From: Sphingomonas sp. BT-65
Lineage (GTDB): Bacteria; Pseudomonadota; Alphaproteobacteria; Sphingomonadales; Sphingomonadaceae
Direction: 5' to 3'
DNA: 64,000 nt
Assembly: GCF_026107375.2 (NCBI RefSeq)
Contig: NZ_JAPCIA010000001.1
Coordinates: forward strand, 2,604,001 to 2,668,000
Made by a program: the position numbers and the translations under genes. Numbering within the stretch: the first letter of the stretch is position 1; every line of letters starts with the position of its first letter. Shown here piece after piece: positions 25,188 through 34,888 of this stretch. The notes below the pieces were generated by a model that had not been told where the DNA came from, searched no databases, and worked only from the letters and a program-made list of their open reading frames with translations.

Positions 25188-27205
25188 CTGAACCCGATCC
25201 AGAGGGTGCGCGGTGCCGCGCGCTCGACGATGCCGTTGCCGGTGATTGCGGTCTCGATCCGCGCATCGGTCAAGTTCTCGCCGCGCGCCTCGATCGCGAG
25301 GCCCGCGGTCAGCGGCAGCGCGAGCCGCGCGTCGAGGGTGAAGGCGTCCGCCAACTCGCGGGCGTTCTGGTCGTCCTCGAACTGCGGGCCGGCATAGCGC
25401 GCGGTGAGCGAGACTGCGGCGCGATCGCGCGTCCAGCCGAGGCTCGCCGAGCCCTGGTGCCGCGCAACCTGGGCGGGGCGCAGCCCGTCGAGCGGCGTGG
25501 CGGCGCCCGAGGCCTTGACCCGCGCATCGGTGAACGCCCAGGAAGCGCTCGCCCGCCATGGCCCCGAGCGCCAGCGCAGATCGGCCTCGATGCCCTTGGT
25601 CACGATCGCGTCGAGATTGAGGCGCTGGCGATAGGCCCCGCCCGCCGCGACGAAGCCAACGCCGGGGAAGTTGCCGGGACCGGTGCCGAGCGTGACGTTG
25701 CCGATCGCGCCGCGAATGCGGTTCCAATAGCCGGTCGCGCTGAGCGTCAGCGCGGGCAGCGGCGTCAGGTCGATGCCCGCCTCGACCCCCACCAGCCGCT
25801 CGGGATCGAGCAGGGGGTTGGCGGCGGTCGCATCGGTTCCGGCGCGGAAGGGGCGATAGAGTTCGTTGAGCGTGGGGAGCCGCCAGCCGGTGTACGCGGC
25901 GGTGCGGAGCGATAGCGCCGAGGCGAGCCGCATCGCCGCACCCGCGCGCCCGCTCGCTTCCCAGCCGCTGCGGTCGGCGAAGTTCATGTCGGTGAGCGGC
26001 ATGCCGCCGGCGAGCGGGGCCTCGAACAGCGATCCGTTCGAGATCGTCCAGCGATCGACTCGCCCGCCCGCGCTCAGCGTCAGCACGCCGCGCTCGAGGC
26101 TCAGATCGGCGAACAGACCGCTCGTCATGGTCTCGCCGCCCGCGGTGCGCCGCCGCGTCGGGCTGCCCGCGACATAGGTGAAGAGTTCCTGCGTGCGCCC
26201 CGCGGTGTGGCGCAGGTCGCCGCCCAGCCGCAGCGTCGCGCCGCCGCCCACTGGTGGCTCGATCTCGAACCGCGCGCCCGCACCGATGGCGGGGACATGC
26301 TGGTCGAGCGTGGGAGAAGCGGTCACGCGGCCCGCGCCGATGCTGGCGAAGCCGCTCGAAAAGTCGCGATGCTGGAGATAGGCGAGCGCCGCCCAGCGCC
26401 AGCTGCCGCGCCCCACCAGCCGCACGCTCGCATCGGCGCCCTGGCTGGTCATCGGCGTGAAATCGGTGCCGCGGTCGCGCTCGTCGCTGAAGCCCGACAA
26501 ATTGGCCTGCAGCTCGACGCTCTCGCCCACCGGGAACACCGAGCGCAGCGCGAGGCTGGCCTGGCGATAGGGCGCGGCGCGGTCGGCGGGGCCGCGATCC
26601 TCTTCGACGATCGGCACGAAACCGTCGCCGCGCGCGAACTGGCCAGCCACGGTCAACGATCCCGCGCCGAGTTTCGCCCCGCCGGTCGCGATCAGGTCGA
26701 TCGACTCGCGGCTGCCGTAGAAACCGGTGAGCGCAAGCGGCCCCAGCGTCGCGGCGTCGGCGCTGGTCAGCTCGATCGTGCCCGCGAGCGCACCCGCGCC
26801 ATGATAGCCGCTGCCCCCGCCGCGCGTGATCCGCACCGACGCCAGCCGCTCGGGCAGATAGGCGGGGAAGGGCACCCAGCCGCCGAACGGATCGGCCTGC
26901 GGCACCCCGTCGAGCAGCAGCAACGCGCGGCTCGACGCATTGCCGCCGAGGCCGCGCAGCGTGATCCCCTGCGCGGTCGGATGTGCCGAACGCGAATCGG
27001 CGCGGCGGAATTGCGCGGCGCCCGCGGCGTCGCGCAGCACATCCTCGAACCGCCCGCTCGCGGACTCGGTCAGCCGCTCGCGGTCGATCTTCGCCACGGC
27101 ATAGGCGGCCTCGCCCGGCGGCGCGTCGAGGCCCTGCCCGGTCACCACGATCTCCTGGGCGGCGGCGGGAACAGGGAGGATCAGCAGGGCCCAGACGGCC
27201 CTCAT
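25172..27205 (-). CDS. TonB-dependent receptor (BtuB-like size)
   Basis: The outer-membrane receptor has 677 residues, with a signal peptide (MRAVWALLILPVPAAAQ) and a TonB box-like 'EIVVTGQG'. A plug domain follows ('ITLRGLGGNASSRALLLLDG', 'VRITRGGGSGYHGAGALAGTIEL'), then a 22-strand barrel ending in the aromatic 'TLWIGFSYRPR'. Substrate is unknown; the size fits vitamin B12 or small siderophore/sugar receptors. It is coupled by ATGA to maiA, at the end of a long minus-strand operon, which is an unexpected partner. Confidence 0.9.
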   Translation of the reverse strand: MRAVWALLILPVPAAAQEIVVTGQGLDAPPGEAAYAVAKIDRERLTESASGRFEDVLRDAAGAAQFRRADSRSAHPTAQGITLRGLGGNASSRALLLLDGVPQADPFGGWVPFPAYLPERLASVRITRGGGSGYHGAGALAGTIELTSADAATLGPLALTGFYGSRESIDLIATGGAKLGAGSLTVAGQFARGDGFVPIVEEDRGPADRAAPYRQASLALRSVFPVGESVELQANLSGFSDERDRGTDFTPMTSQGADASVRLVGRGSWRWAALAYLQHRDFSSGFASIGAGRVTASPTLDQHVPAIGAGARFEIEPPVGGGATLRLGGDLRHTAGRTQELFTYVAGSPTRRRTAGGETMTSGLFADLSLERGVLTLSAGGRVDRWTISNGSLFEAPLAGGMPLTDMNFADRSGWEASGRAGAAMRLASALSLRTAAYTGWRLPTLNELYRPFRAGTDATAANPLLDPERLVGVEAGIDLTPLPALTLSATGYWNRIRGAIGNVTLGTGPGNFPGVGFVAAGGAYRQRLNLDAIVTKGIEADLRWRSGPWRASASWAFTDARVKASGAATPLDGLRPAQVARHQGSASLGWTRDRAAVSLTARYAGPQFEDDQNARELADAFTLDARLALPLTAGLAIEARGENLTDARIETAITGNGIVERAAPRTLWIGFSYRPR

Positions 27206-27828
27206 TCGGGCCTGGCCCGATCCGGATGCGCGGCGGCGAAGGGTCCGAGCGCGGACGCCACCGCGTCGGCCGCGACCAGCCGCGGGTAGGCGTCGAGCGG
27301 CAGCTCGAAGCGGCGCGCATTGTACATTTGCGGCACCAGCAGCACGTCGCTGACATCGGGTGTGTCACCGCCGAGGAAAGGCCCGTCGCCGGCCATCGCC
27401 TCGAGCGCCGCGAACCCCTCGGCAATCCAGTGGCGGTACCAGTCGGCCTTGCCCGCCTCGTCCGCGCCGAACTGCGACTCGAGCCGCTTGAGCACGCGCA
27501 GATTATTGACCGGGTGGATGTCCGCCGCGATCAGCAACGCGCGCGCCATCGCCTCGGCGCGGGCGAGCGGGTCGGCGGGGATCAGCCGCGGCTCGGGATA
27601 GGTCGCGTCGAGCCATTCGATGATCGCCAGGCTCTGCGTCAGCACCTTGCCGCCGCCGATGTCGAGCGCGGGCACGAAGCCCTGCGGGTTGCGCGCGACA
27701 TGCTCGGCCGAGCGCTGCTCCCCCTTGACCAGATGCACCTGGCGGCGTTCGTGTTCGACGCCCTTGAGGTTGAGCGCGATCCGCACGCGATAAGCGGCCG
27801 AGGAACGGAAATAATCGTAGAGGATCAT
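27202..27828 (-). CDS. maiA: Maleylacetoacetate isomerase (zeta-class GST)
   Basis: The 208-residue protein carries the zeta-GST signature 'SSAAYRVRIALNLKGV' (SSxxxRVRIAL), the glutathione-site 'QSLAIIEWLDATYP', and the C-terminal helical domain with 'DIHPVNNLRVLKRLE'. It isomerises maleylacetoacetate to fumarylacetoacetate in tyrosine/homogentisate breakdown. No other gene of that pathway is nearby. Both ends overlap neighbours by 4 nt. Confidence 0.88.
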   Translation of the reverse strand: MILYDYFRSSAAYRVRIALNLKGVEHERRQVHLVKGEQRSAEHVARNPQGFVPALDIGGGKVLTQSLAIIEWLDATYPEPRLIPADPLARAEAMARALLIAADIHPVNNLRVLKRLESQFGADEAGKADWYRHWIAEGFAALEAMAGDGPFLGGDTPDVSDVLLVPQMYNARRFELPLDAYPRLVAADAVASALGPFAAAHPDRARPE

Positions 27829-28952
27829 GCCGGCTTGGCCCTGGAGCGGCGCGACCGGATCGTCTTGGGCGGCGGCTCCGACTCGGGCTCGGGACCGAAC
27901 CCCGCCTCCGCCGCCTGCTCCGACTTGCGTTCGAGCGCGACCTTGATCATCGCCACCAGCGGATCGGCGAGCGCGAGGCCGAGGAAGCCGAACAGCGTGC
28001 TCATCAGGATCTGCGAGGAGACGGTGAGCGCGGGCGGCATGTCCACCGTGTGCTTGGCGACCAGCGGCAGCAGCACATAGCCGTCGAAGGTCTGCACCCC
28101 GAAATAGATGGCGATCGCCCACAGCCCCTCGGTCGGCCCGGCGCTGAAGCCGACCGCGACCATCAGCACGCCCGAAACGAACGCGCCGATATTGGGGATG
28201 AAGGCGAGGATGCCGGTGAGGATGCCGAGCAGCAGCGCCATCGGCACGCCCGCGATCGACAGCAGCATCCAGGTCAGCGCGCCCTCGAACACCATCCCGG
28301 CGAGGCGTCCGGCGAGCAGGATGCGCATCGTCCGCGCCATCCGCGCCACGGTGATCGCGAACTGGTCGCGCGACTGCATCGGCACCATCCACTGCAGCCC
28401 GCGCTCGTAGATACGCGGCTCCATCGCCACGAACAGGCCGATGACCATGACGAGGAAGAAGCTGCCGATCGCGCCGATCGCGCCGCCGATGAACGAGGTG
28501 ACGCGGCCGACCGAGCCCAATGCCTGCTGGGCGAGGCCGGTGAGGTCCTGTGTGCGCGGCATCACGCCGAGCTCGGTCAGCCAGGCGCTGATCCGCACCG
28601 CCTGCGCTTCCAGCGTCTGGCGCAGCTGCTCGGCCTGGGCGGCGATCTCGACCCCGGTCAGATAGAAGACCCCGCCGACGAAGGCGATCACCAGTAGCAC
28701 CACGATCAGCAGCGCGATCCCGCGCGGGATCGGCAGATAGCGGCGGATGAGCCGCGTCCCGCCGTCGAGCATCGAGGCGACGACGAGCCCCGCGAACACC
28801 AGCAGCAGCGGCTGGATCAGCAGCACGATCAGCGCCACCGCGATGGCGAGCCCGAACCACACCGAGGCGCGGCGCAGCTCGGCGCGCATCACCGGATCGC
28901 GCATCTCGTTGGGGCCGGGCTCTTGGACGATCGAGACCTGATCCTTGCTCAT
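27825..28952 (-). CDS. AI-2E family transporter (permease)
   Basis: The 375-residue protein has about eight helices and the family pattern: an early hairpin ('VWFGLAIAVALIVLLIQPLLLVFAGLV'), a central soluble part, then 'FEGALTWMLLSIAGVPMALLLGIL', 'FIPNIGAFVSGVLMVAVGF' and 'GLALADPLVAMIKVALER'. Members export autoinducer-2-like molecules or act as Na/H antiporters, so the substrate is open. It sits between lepB (7-bp gap) and maiA (4-nt overlap). Confidence 0.87.
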   Translation of the reverse strand: MSKDQVSIVQEPGPNEMRDPVMRAELRRASVWFGLAIAVALIVLLIQPLLLVFAGLVVASMLDGGTRLIRRYLPIPRGIALLIVVLLVIAFVGGVFYLTGVEIAAQAEQLRQTLEAQAVRISAWLTELGVMPRTQDLTGLAQQALGSVGRVTSFIGGAIGAIGSFFLVMVIGLFVAMEPRIYERGLQWMVPMQSRDQFAITVARMARTMRILLAGRLAGMVFEGALTWMLLSIAGVPMALLLGILTGILAFIPNIGAFVSGVLMVAVGFSAGPTEGLWAIAIYFGVQTFDGYVLLPLVAKHTVDMPPALTVSSQILMSTLFGFLGLALADPLVAMIKVALERKSEQAAEAGFGPEPESEPPPKTIRSRRSRAKPA

Positions 28953-28959
28953 CGGCGCG

Positions 28960-29808
28960 TCACTCCGCAGGGCGTTCGGGATGGAGCGAGCCGCCGGCGC
29001 GGCCCGACCGGAACGAGCCCGCCCAGGTGAACGGGTTCCAGCTCGCGCTGCCATCGAGGCTGAAGGTGATGAACTCGGCGCGGCCGCCGATATTCTCGAC
29101 CGGCACTGGACCGTTCAACCCGCCCTGCTCCAGCGTCATGCGGCTGTCGGCGCTGTTGTCGCGGTTGTCGCCCATCAGGAAGACGTGGCCCGCGGGAATG
29201 CGGAGCGGCGGGAAATTGTCCGCCGGTCCCGGTCCCATGTCGATCGTGTCGTAGCTTGCGCCGCCGGGCAGCGTCTCGCGCACGATCGGCACGTTGCACA
29301 TCAGCGCCCCCGCGGCATCGCGGCCCAGCGCTCCGGCATATTGATCGGCGGGGCAGGCGAGGTTGGCGTCGACCTTGAGCGCGCGGATGCCGAGCCGCTC
29401 GCGCTGCACCGGTCTGCCGTTGATGTAGACGATGCCGCCATGCATCTCGATCAGCTCGCCGGGCAGGCCGATCACGCGCTTGATATAGTCGGTATGCGCA
29501 TCGGGCGGGGTGACGATGACGATGTCGCCGCGCTTCGGCACGCTGCCGAACAGCCGCCCCTTGATGAAGGGCAGGACGTGGAAGGTCGGCGTGACGTAGG
29601 AATAGCCATAGGGATATTTGGTCACCACCAGCCGGTCGCCGACCAGCAAGGTCGGCATCATCGATTCCGACGGGATGTAGAACGGCTTGGCGACGAGGCT
29701 GTGGAAGCCGAGCACCGCGACGACGAGCCAGAAGATGCCCTTGGCCTCGCCCCACCAGTCGGTGCGGGTAGCTTCCGCTTTCGCCTCCAACGCCAACTCC
29801 TCGGCCAT
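28960..29808 (-). CDS. lepB: Signal peptidase I
   Basis: The 282-residue inner-membrane serine protease has one N-terminal anchor ('GIFWLVVAVLGFHSLVA'), the catalytic Ser49 in 'YIPSESMMPTLLVGD', the general base Lys110 in 'DYIKRVIGLPG', and box E 'GHVFLMGDNRDNSADSR'. It removes signal peptides of exported proteins. The start follows AGAGGATTG; a TTG codon one position upstream is not needed. acpS lies 13 bp upstream, the typical alphaproteobacterial order. Confidence 0.95.
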   Translation of the reverse strand: MAEELALEAKAEATRTDWWGEAKGIFWLVVAVLGFHSLVAKPFYIPSESMMPTLLVGDRLVVTKYPYGYSYVTPTFHVLPFIKGRLFGSVPKRGDIVIVTPPDAHTDYIKRVIGLPGELIEMHGGIVYINGRPVQRERLGIRALKVDANLACPADQYAGALGRDAAGALMCNVPIVRETLPGGASYDTIDMGPGPADNFPPLRIPAGHVFLMGDNRDNSADSRMTLEQGGLNGPVPVENIGGRAEFITFSLDGSASWNPFTWAGSFRSGRAGGSLHPERPAE

Positions 29809-29821
29809 CAATCCTCTTTCA

Positions 29822-30223
29822 CTATGCGGGCAGCGCCTCGATCACCACCAGCGCCTGGGCCCAGGGATGGTCGTCGGTCAGCGTCAGATGCACCTTGGCG
29901 ACGTGACCCGCCGGAGTCATGGCGTCAAGCCGCGCCTTCGCACCGCCGGTCAGCGCCAGCGTCGGCGCGCCTGACGGCGCGTTGACCACGCCGATGTCGC
30001 GCATGAACACGCCCGCCTTGAATCCGGTCCCGACCGCCTTGGAAAACGCCTCCTTGGCGGCGAAGCGTTTGGCCAGCGTCGCGGCATAGTTGAGCGGGCG
30101 GCGCGCGGCCTTGCGCAGCTCGACATCGGTGAACACGCGCTGCTCGAAGCGCAGCCCGAAGCGGTCGAGCGTCGACTGGATACGCTCGATGTTGCAGAGG
30201 TCGGAGCCGATGCCGATGATCAT
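29822..30223 (-). CDS. acpS: Holo-[acyl-carrier-protein] synthase
   Basis: The 133-residue protein starts [16 protein letters not shown], with the Mg-binding Asp (D8), and contains '[18 protein letters not shown]', the second signature of the AcpS family. It transfers 4'-phosphopantetheine from CoA to apo-ACP for fatty-acid synthesis. The 142-base gap separating it from pdxJ holds a perfect 35-bp inverted repeat. Confidence 0.95.
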   Translation of the reverse strand: MIIGIGSDLCNIERIQSTLDRFGLRFEQRVFTDVELRKAARRPLNYAATLAKRFAAKEAFSKAVGTGFKAGVFMRDIGVVNAPSGAPTLALTGGAKARLDAMTPAGHVAKVHLTLTDDHPWAQALVVIEALPA

Positions 30224-30255
30224 GACGCTCTTGTCCCGGCCTGACGGCCGGAGTT

Positions 30256-30342
30256 GCGGCACCAGCCCGCTCCCCCACCCGGCCACCCATTCCAGAATAT
30301 CCTGCCGATGGGTGGCCGGGTGGGGGAGCGGGCTGGTGCCGC
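30256..30342. repeat. Perfect 35-bp inverted repeat with 17-nt loop between pdxJ and acpS
   Basis: The left arm begins GCGGCACCAGCCCGCTCCCC and the right arm is its exact reverse complement for 35 bases; the loop is TCCAGAATATCCTGCCG. In RNA this would be an extremely stable hairpin in the middle of a minus-strand operon. It could be a REP-type insertion, a processing site or an attenuator. It is not followed by a T-run in the direction of the operon. Confidence 0.8.
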
Positions 30343-30365
30343 TGCGCCGCAAGGCGCACAAACCG

Positions 30366-31094
30366 TCAACGCGCTTCGTCCATCAGCACACGCATCCGCT
30401 GCACCACCGGGGCGAGGCCGTCGAAGATCGCCTCGCCGATCAGGAAATGGCCGATGTTGAGCTCGGCGAGCTGCGGGATCGCGGCCACGGGCACGACATT
30501 GTCGAAGGTGAGACCATGCCCGGCATGGACCTCGATCCCGTTCTTGGCCGCCAGCGCCGCGGCATCGGCGATGCGGCGCAGCTCGGCGGTCCGCGCCTCG
30601 CCGTCGAGCTCGCAATAGCGCCCGGTATGCAGCTCCACCACCGGCGCGCCGAGCCGCAGCGCGGCCTCGATCTGCGCGGGATCGGGCTCGATGAACAGCG
30701 AGACGCGGATGTTGGCGTTCCTGAGCTCGGCGACCATCGGCGCGAGCAGATTGTGCTGCCCCGCCGCGTCGAGCCCGCCCTCGGTGGTGCGCTCCTCGCG
30801 CTTCTCGGGGACGATGCATGCGGCGTGCGGCTGGTGGCGCAGCGCGATGCCGAGCATCTCGTCGGTCGCTGCCATTTCGAGGTTCAATGGCACCGGCAGC
30901 TCGGCGGAGAGCCGGGCGATGTCTGCGTCGGTGATATGGCGCCGGTCCTCGCGCAGATGCGCGGTGATGCCGTCCGCGCCGGCCTCAGCCGCGAGCAGCG
31001 CCGCGCGCACGGGATCGGGGTAGCCGCTGCCGCGCGCATTCCGCACGGTCGCGACATGGTCGATGTTGACGCCGAGGCGCAGGCGGCCGTTCAC
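30366..31094 (-). CDS. pdxJ: Pyridoxine 5'-phosphate synthase
   Basis: The 242-residue TIM barrel starts (with GTG) '[20 protein letters not shown]' and has '[16 protein letters not shown]', '[16 protein letters not shown]' and '[13 protein letters not shown]'. These are the PdxJ active-site loops. It condenses 1-amino-acetone 3-phosphate with deoxyxylulose 5-phosphate to give pyridoxine phosphate. The GTG overlaps the pyrE stop (GTGA), so the genes are coupled. Confidence 0.95.
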   Translation of the reverse strand: MNGRLRLGVNIDHVATVRNARGSGYPDPVRAALLAAEAGADGITAHLREDRRHITDADIARLSAELPVPLNLEMAATDEMLGIALRHQPHAACIVPEKREERTTEGGLDAAGQHNLLAPMVAELRNANIRVSLFIEPDPAQIEAALRLGAPVVELHTGRYCELDGEARTAELRRIADAAALAAKNGIEVHAGHGLTFDNVVPVAAIPQLAELNIGHFLIGEAIFDGLAPVVQRMRVLMDEAR

Positions 31095-31675
31095 GCCGCC
31101 ACCCGGCTGCCAGGCTTGATCGCGGGGATCGCGGCCAGCTCGGGGGGCAGCGACTCGGGGTCATAGCTCGGCACGTCGAGCCGGATCAGCGGGAAGAAGG
31201 GCACGCCGAGATCGGCGACCCCGTTGGAGCGGTCGACCAGGCTCGCCGCTGCGATCACCTCGCCGCCGGCCTGGTGAATCGCCTTCATCGCCTCGCGCGA
31301 CGACAAGCCGGTGGTGACGACGTCCTCCATCATCAGCACTTGCTGCCCCGGCTCGAGGCGGAAGCCGCGGCGCAATTCGAAAATGCCGGTGGGGCGCTCG
31401 ACGAACATCGCATCGACACCCAGCGCGCGCGCCACCTCCTGCCCGGCGATCACCCCGCCCATCGCGGGCGAGACGACCGCGGTGATCCGGTCGCGCAGCA
31501 CGGTGGGGAGCTTCGCCGCCACCGCCTGCGCCAGCCGCGCCCCGCGCGCCGGGTTCATCAGCACGCGCGCGCATTGCAGGTAGCGCGGGCTGCGCAGACC
31601 CGAGGAAAGGATGAAATGCCCCTCCAACAGGGCTTCGGCCGCGCGAAACTCGTCCAGAACCTCGTCGTCGGTCAC
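31091..31675 (-). CDS. pyrE: Orotate phosphoribosyltransferase
   Basis: The 194-residue type I PRTase begins '[20 protein letters not shown]' with a GTG start behind GAGG, and shows '[19 protein letters not shown]' and the PRPP loop '[18 protein letters not shown]'. It converts orotate and PRPP to OMP in pyrimidine synthesis. It is the first gene of the minus-strand operon that continues to the TonB receptor. Confidence 0.94.
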   Translation of the reverse strand: MTDDEVLDEFRAAEALLEGHFILSSGLRSPRYLQCARVLMNPARGARLAQAVAAKLPTVLRDRITAVVSPAMGGVIAGQEVARALGVDAMFVERPTGIFELRRGFRLEPGQQVLMMEDVVTTGLSSREAMKAIHQAGGEVIAAASLVDRSNGVADLGVPFFPLIRLDVPSYDPESLPPELAAIPAIKPGSRVAA

Positions 31676-31762
31676 ATGCCTCTTCCCGCCAGTTTTCGCG
31701 CCGTTCGCATCTAGGGCGCACACCCGCGCCCCGCAACTGCCCTCAAAAAGCGGATGACAAGC

Positions 31763-31790
31763 TTGAGGCGCGCGATCTTGCTGCTATAGG
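31763..31790 (+). promoter_or_regulatory. Candidate sigma-70 promoter for ctaC-ctaD
   Basis: TTGAGG and TATAGG are spaced by 16 bases, about 75 bases before the ctaC start. This is the best housekeeping-type match in the pyrE-ctaC divergent gap; its use is inferred. Confidence 0.45.
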
Positions 31791-31864
31791 CCTGCGCCAA
31801 CGGGCAAGCTCACGCCCGCGCGACCGGAGACCCGGCGCCCCCGGAAACAGGGGTCTAAGGAAAC

Positions 31865-33073
31865 ATGGGGTTGAACGACAAGATGCGCATGCATGGATTG
31901 AAGGCGATCGTCCTGGCCGCTGGCCTCGCGCTCGCCGGCGGCATGGCCCAGGGGCAGACGGCGCCCCAGACTGCTCCGGCCTCGGCACCCGCCGCCGAAG
32001 CGCCCAAGGCGCCTGCACCGGTCGCGGTCGAATCGCCGGCTGCGGCCACCACGCCCGGCGCCGCTCCCGCCGCCGCCGCGACGCCGGCCGCAGCGACGCC
32101 CGCCGACCCGACGCTCAATCCCGACGGCACGCACAAAAACGGCCCGGTCGCGGGCATTGGTCATCCGGTCGACGGCCATATCGGCATCCAGCCGCAGGTG
32201 ACCAAGCTCGGCGAGAGCGCGGCGCATTTCCACAACTGGATCCTGCTGCCGATCATCACGGTGATCTCGATCTTCGTGCTGATCCTGCTCGCCTGGACGA
32301 TCGTGCGCTACCGCCGCAAGGCCAACCCCAACCCGTCCAAGACCAGCCACAACACGCTGATCGAGATCGTCTGGACGGTCGTGCCGGTGCTGATCCTCGC
32401 GTTCATCGCCTGGCCGTCGATCTCGCTGCTCGCCAAGCAGTTCAAGCCGGCGCCCGACAATGCCGTGACGATCAAGGCGATCGGCAACCAGTGGTTCTGG
32501 AGCTACGAATATCCCGACCATGGCGGCATCTCGATCACCGCCAACATGCTCAAGGAAAAGGGCGACGTTCCCGTCGGCCAGCGTTTCCGCACCGATGTCG
32601 ACGGCCCGCGCCTGCTCGCGGTCGACAACCGCATCGTCGTGCCGGTCGGCACCCCGATCCGGCTGATCGCCACCGCCAACGACGTGATCCACAGCTGGGC
32701 GATCCCGGCCTTCTGGATCAAGATCGACGCGGTGCCCGGCCGCCTCAACGAGACCAGCTTCACCGTCGACAAGCCCGGCGTCTATTTCGGCCAGTGCTCG
32801 GAACTGTGCGGCGCGCGCCACGCCTATATGCCGATCGTGGTCGAGGCGGTGGAGCCCGCGGTGTTCGCGCAGTGGGTCGCGGCGAAGGGCGGCAAGATGC
32901 CCGAGGCGAACAAGCCTTCGGCCGCCGCGCCTGCGCAGCCCGCCGCTGACAAGGCCGACGACACCGCGACGCCGGTCAACGGCACCGTTCCCGCCGGGAA
33001 CGCGGTCGTCGAGAACATGACGGCCGAGGCCGCCACCACCAATCAAGCCGCCACCGGCAACACGGACCAGTAA
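31865..33073 (+). CDS. ctaC: Cytochrome c oxidase subunit II
   Basis: The 402-residue protein has a signal peptide, then an unusual ~70-residue Ala/Pro-rich linker, two membrane helices ('WILLPIITVISIFVLILLAW', 'IVWTVVPVLILAFIAWP') and the CuA cupredoxin domain. CuA ligands are visible: H276, then C311-x3-C315-x3-H319-x2-M322 in 'CSELCGARHAYM'. It takes electrons from cytochrome c. A low-complexity Ala-rich tail of ~50 residues follows the domain. AAGGA precedes the ATG; ctaD follows after 3 bp. Confidence 0.96.
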   Translation: MGLNDKMRMHGLKAIVLAAGLALAGGMAQGQTAPQTAPASAPAAEAPKAPAPVAVESPAAATTPGAAPAAAATPAAATPADPTLNPDGTHKNGPVAGIGHPVDGHIGIQPQVTKLGESAAHFHNWILLPIITVISIFVLILLAWTIVRYRRKANPNPSKTSHNTLIEIVWTVVPVLILAFIAWPSISLLAKQFKPAPDNAVTIKAIGNQWFWSYEYPDHGGISITANMLKEKGDVPVGQRFRTDVDGPRLLAVDNRIVVPVGTPIRLIATANDVIHSWAIPAFWIKIDAVPGRLNETSFTVDKPGVYFGQCSELCGARHAYMPIVVEAVEPAVFAQWVAAKGGKMPEANKPSAAAPAQPAADKADDTATPVNGTVPAGNAVVENMTAEAATTNQAATGNTDQ

Positions 33074-34756
<1,683 letters not shown>

Positions 34757-34780
34757 GACAGCTGAACGCTGAAACGACAA

Positions 34781-34808
34781 ACGCCCCGGAGGAACTCCGG
34801 GGCGTTTT
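34781..34808 (+). terminator. Rho-independent terminator after ctaD
   Basis: ACGCCCCGGAG and CTCCGGGGCGT form an 11-bp stem with a GAA loop, followed by TTTT. It closes the ctaC-ctaD transcript just before the oppositely oriented SulP gene, so ctaB and downstream genes need their own promoter. Confidence 0.9.
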
Positions 34809-34888
34809 GCTGCCCGTCTCGCGCACCGCCGCATTGCAATCGTACGGCCGATGCGCACGCTTCATCATCTCATGGACCATATTCCTCG

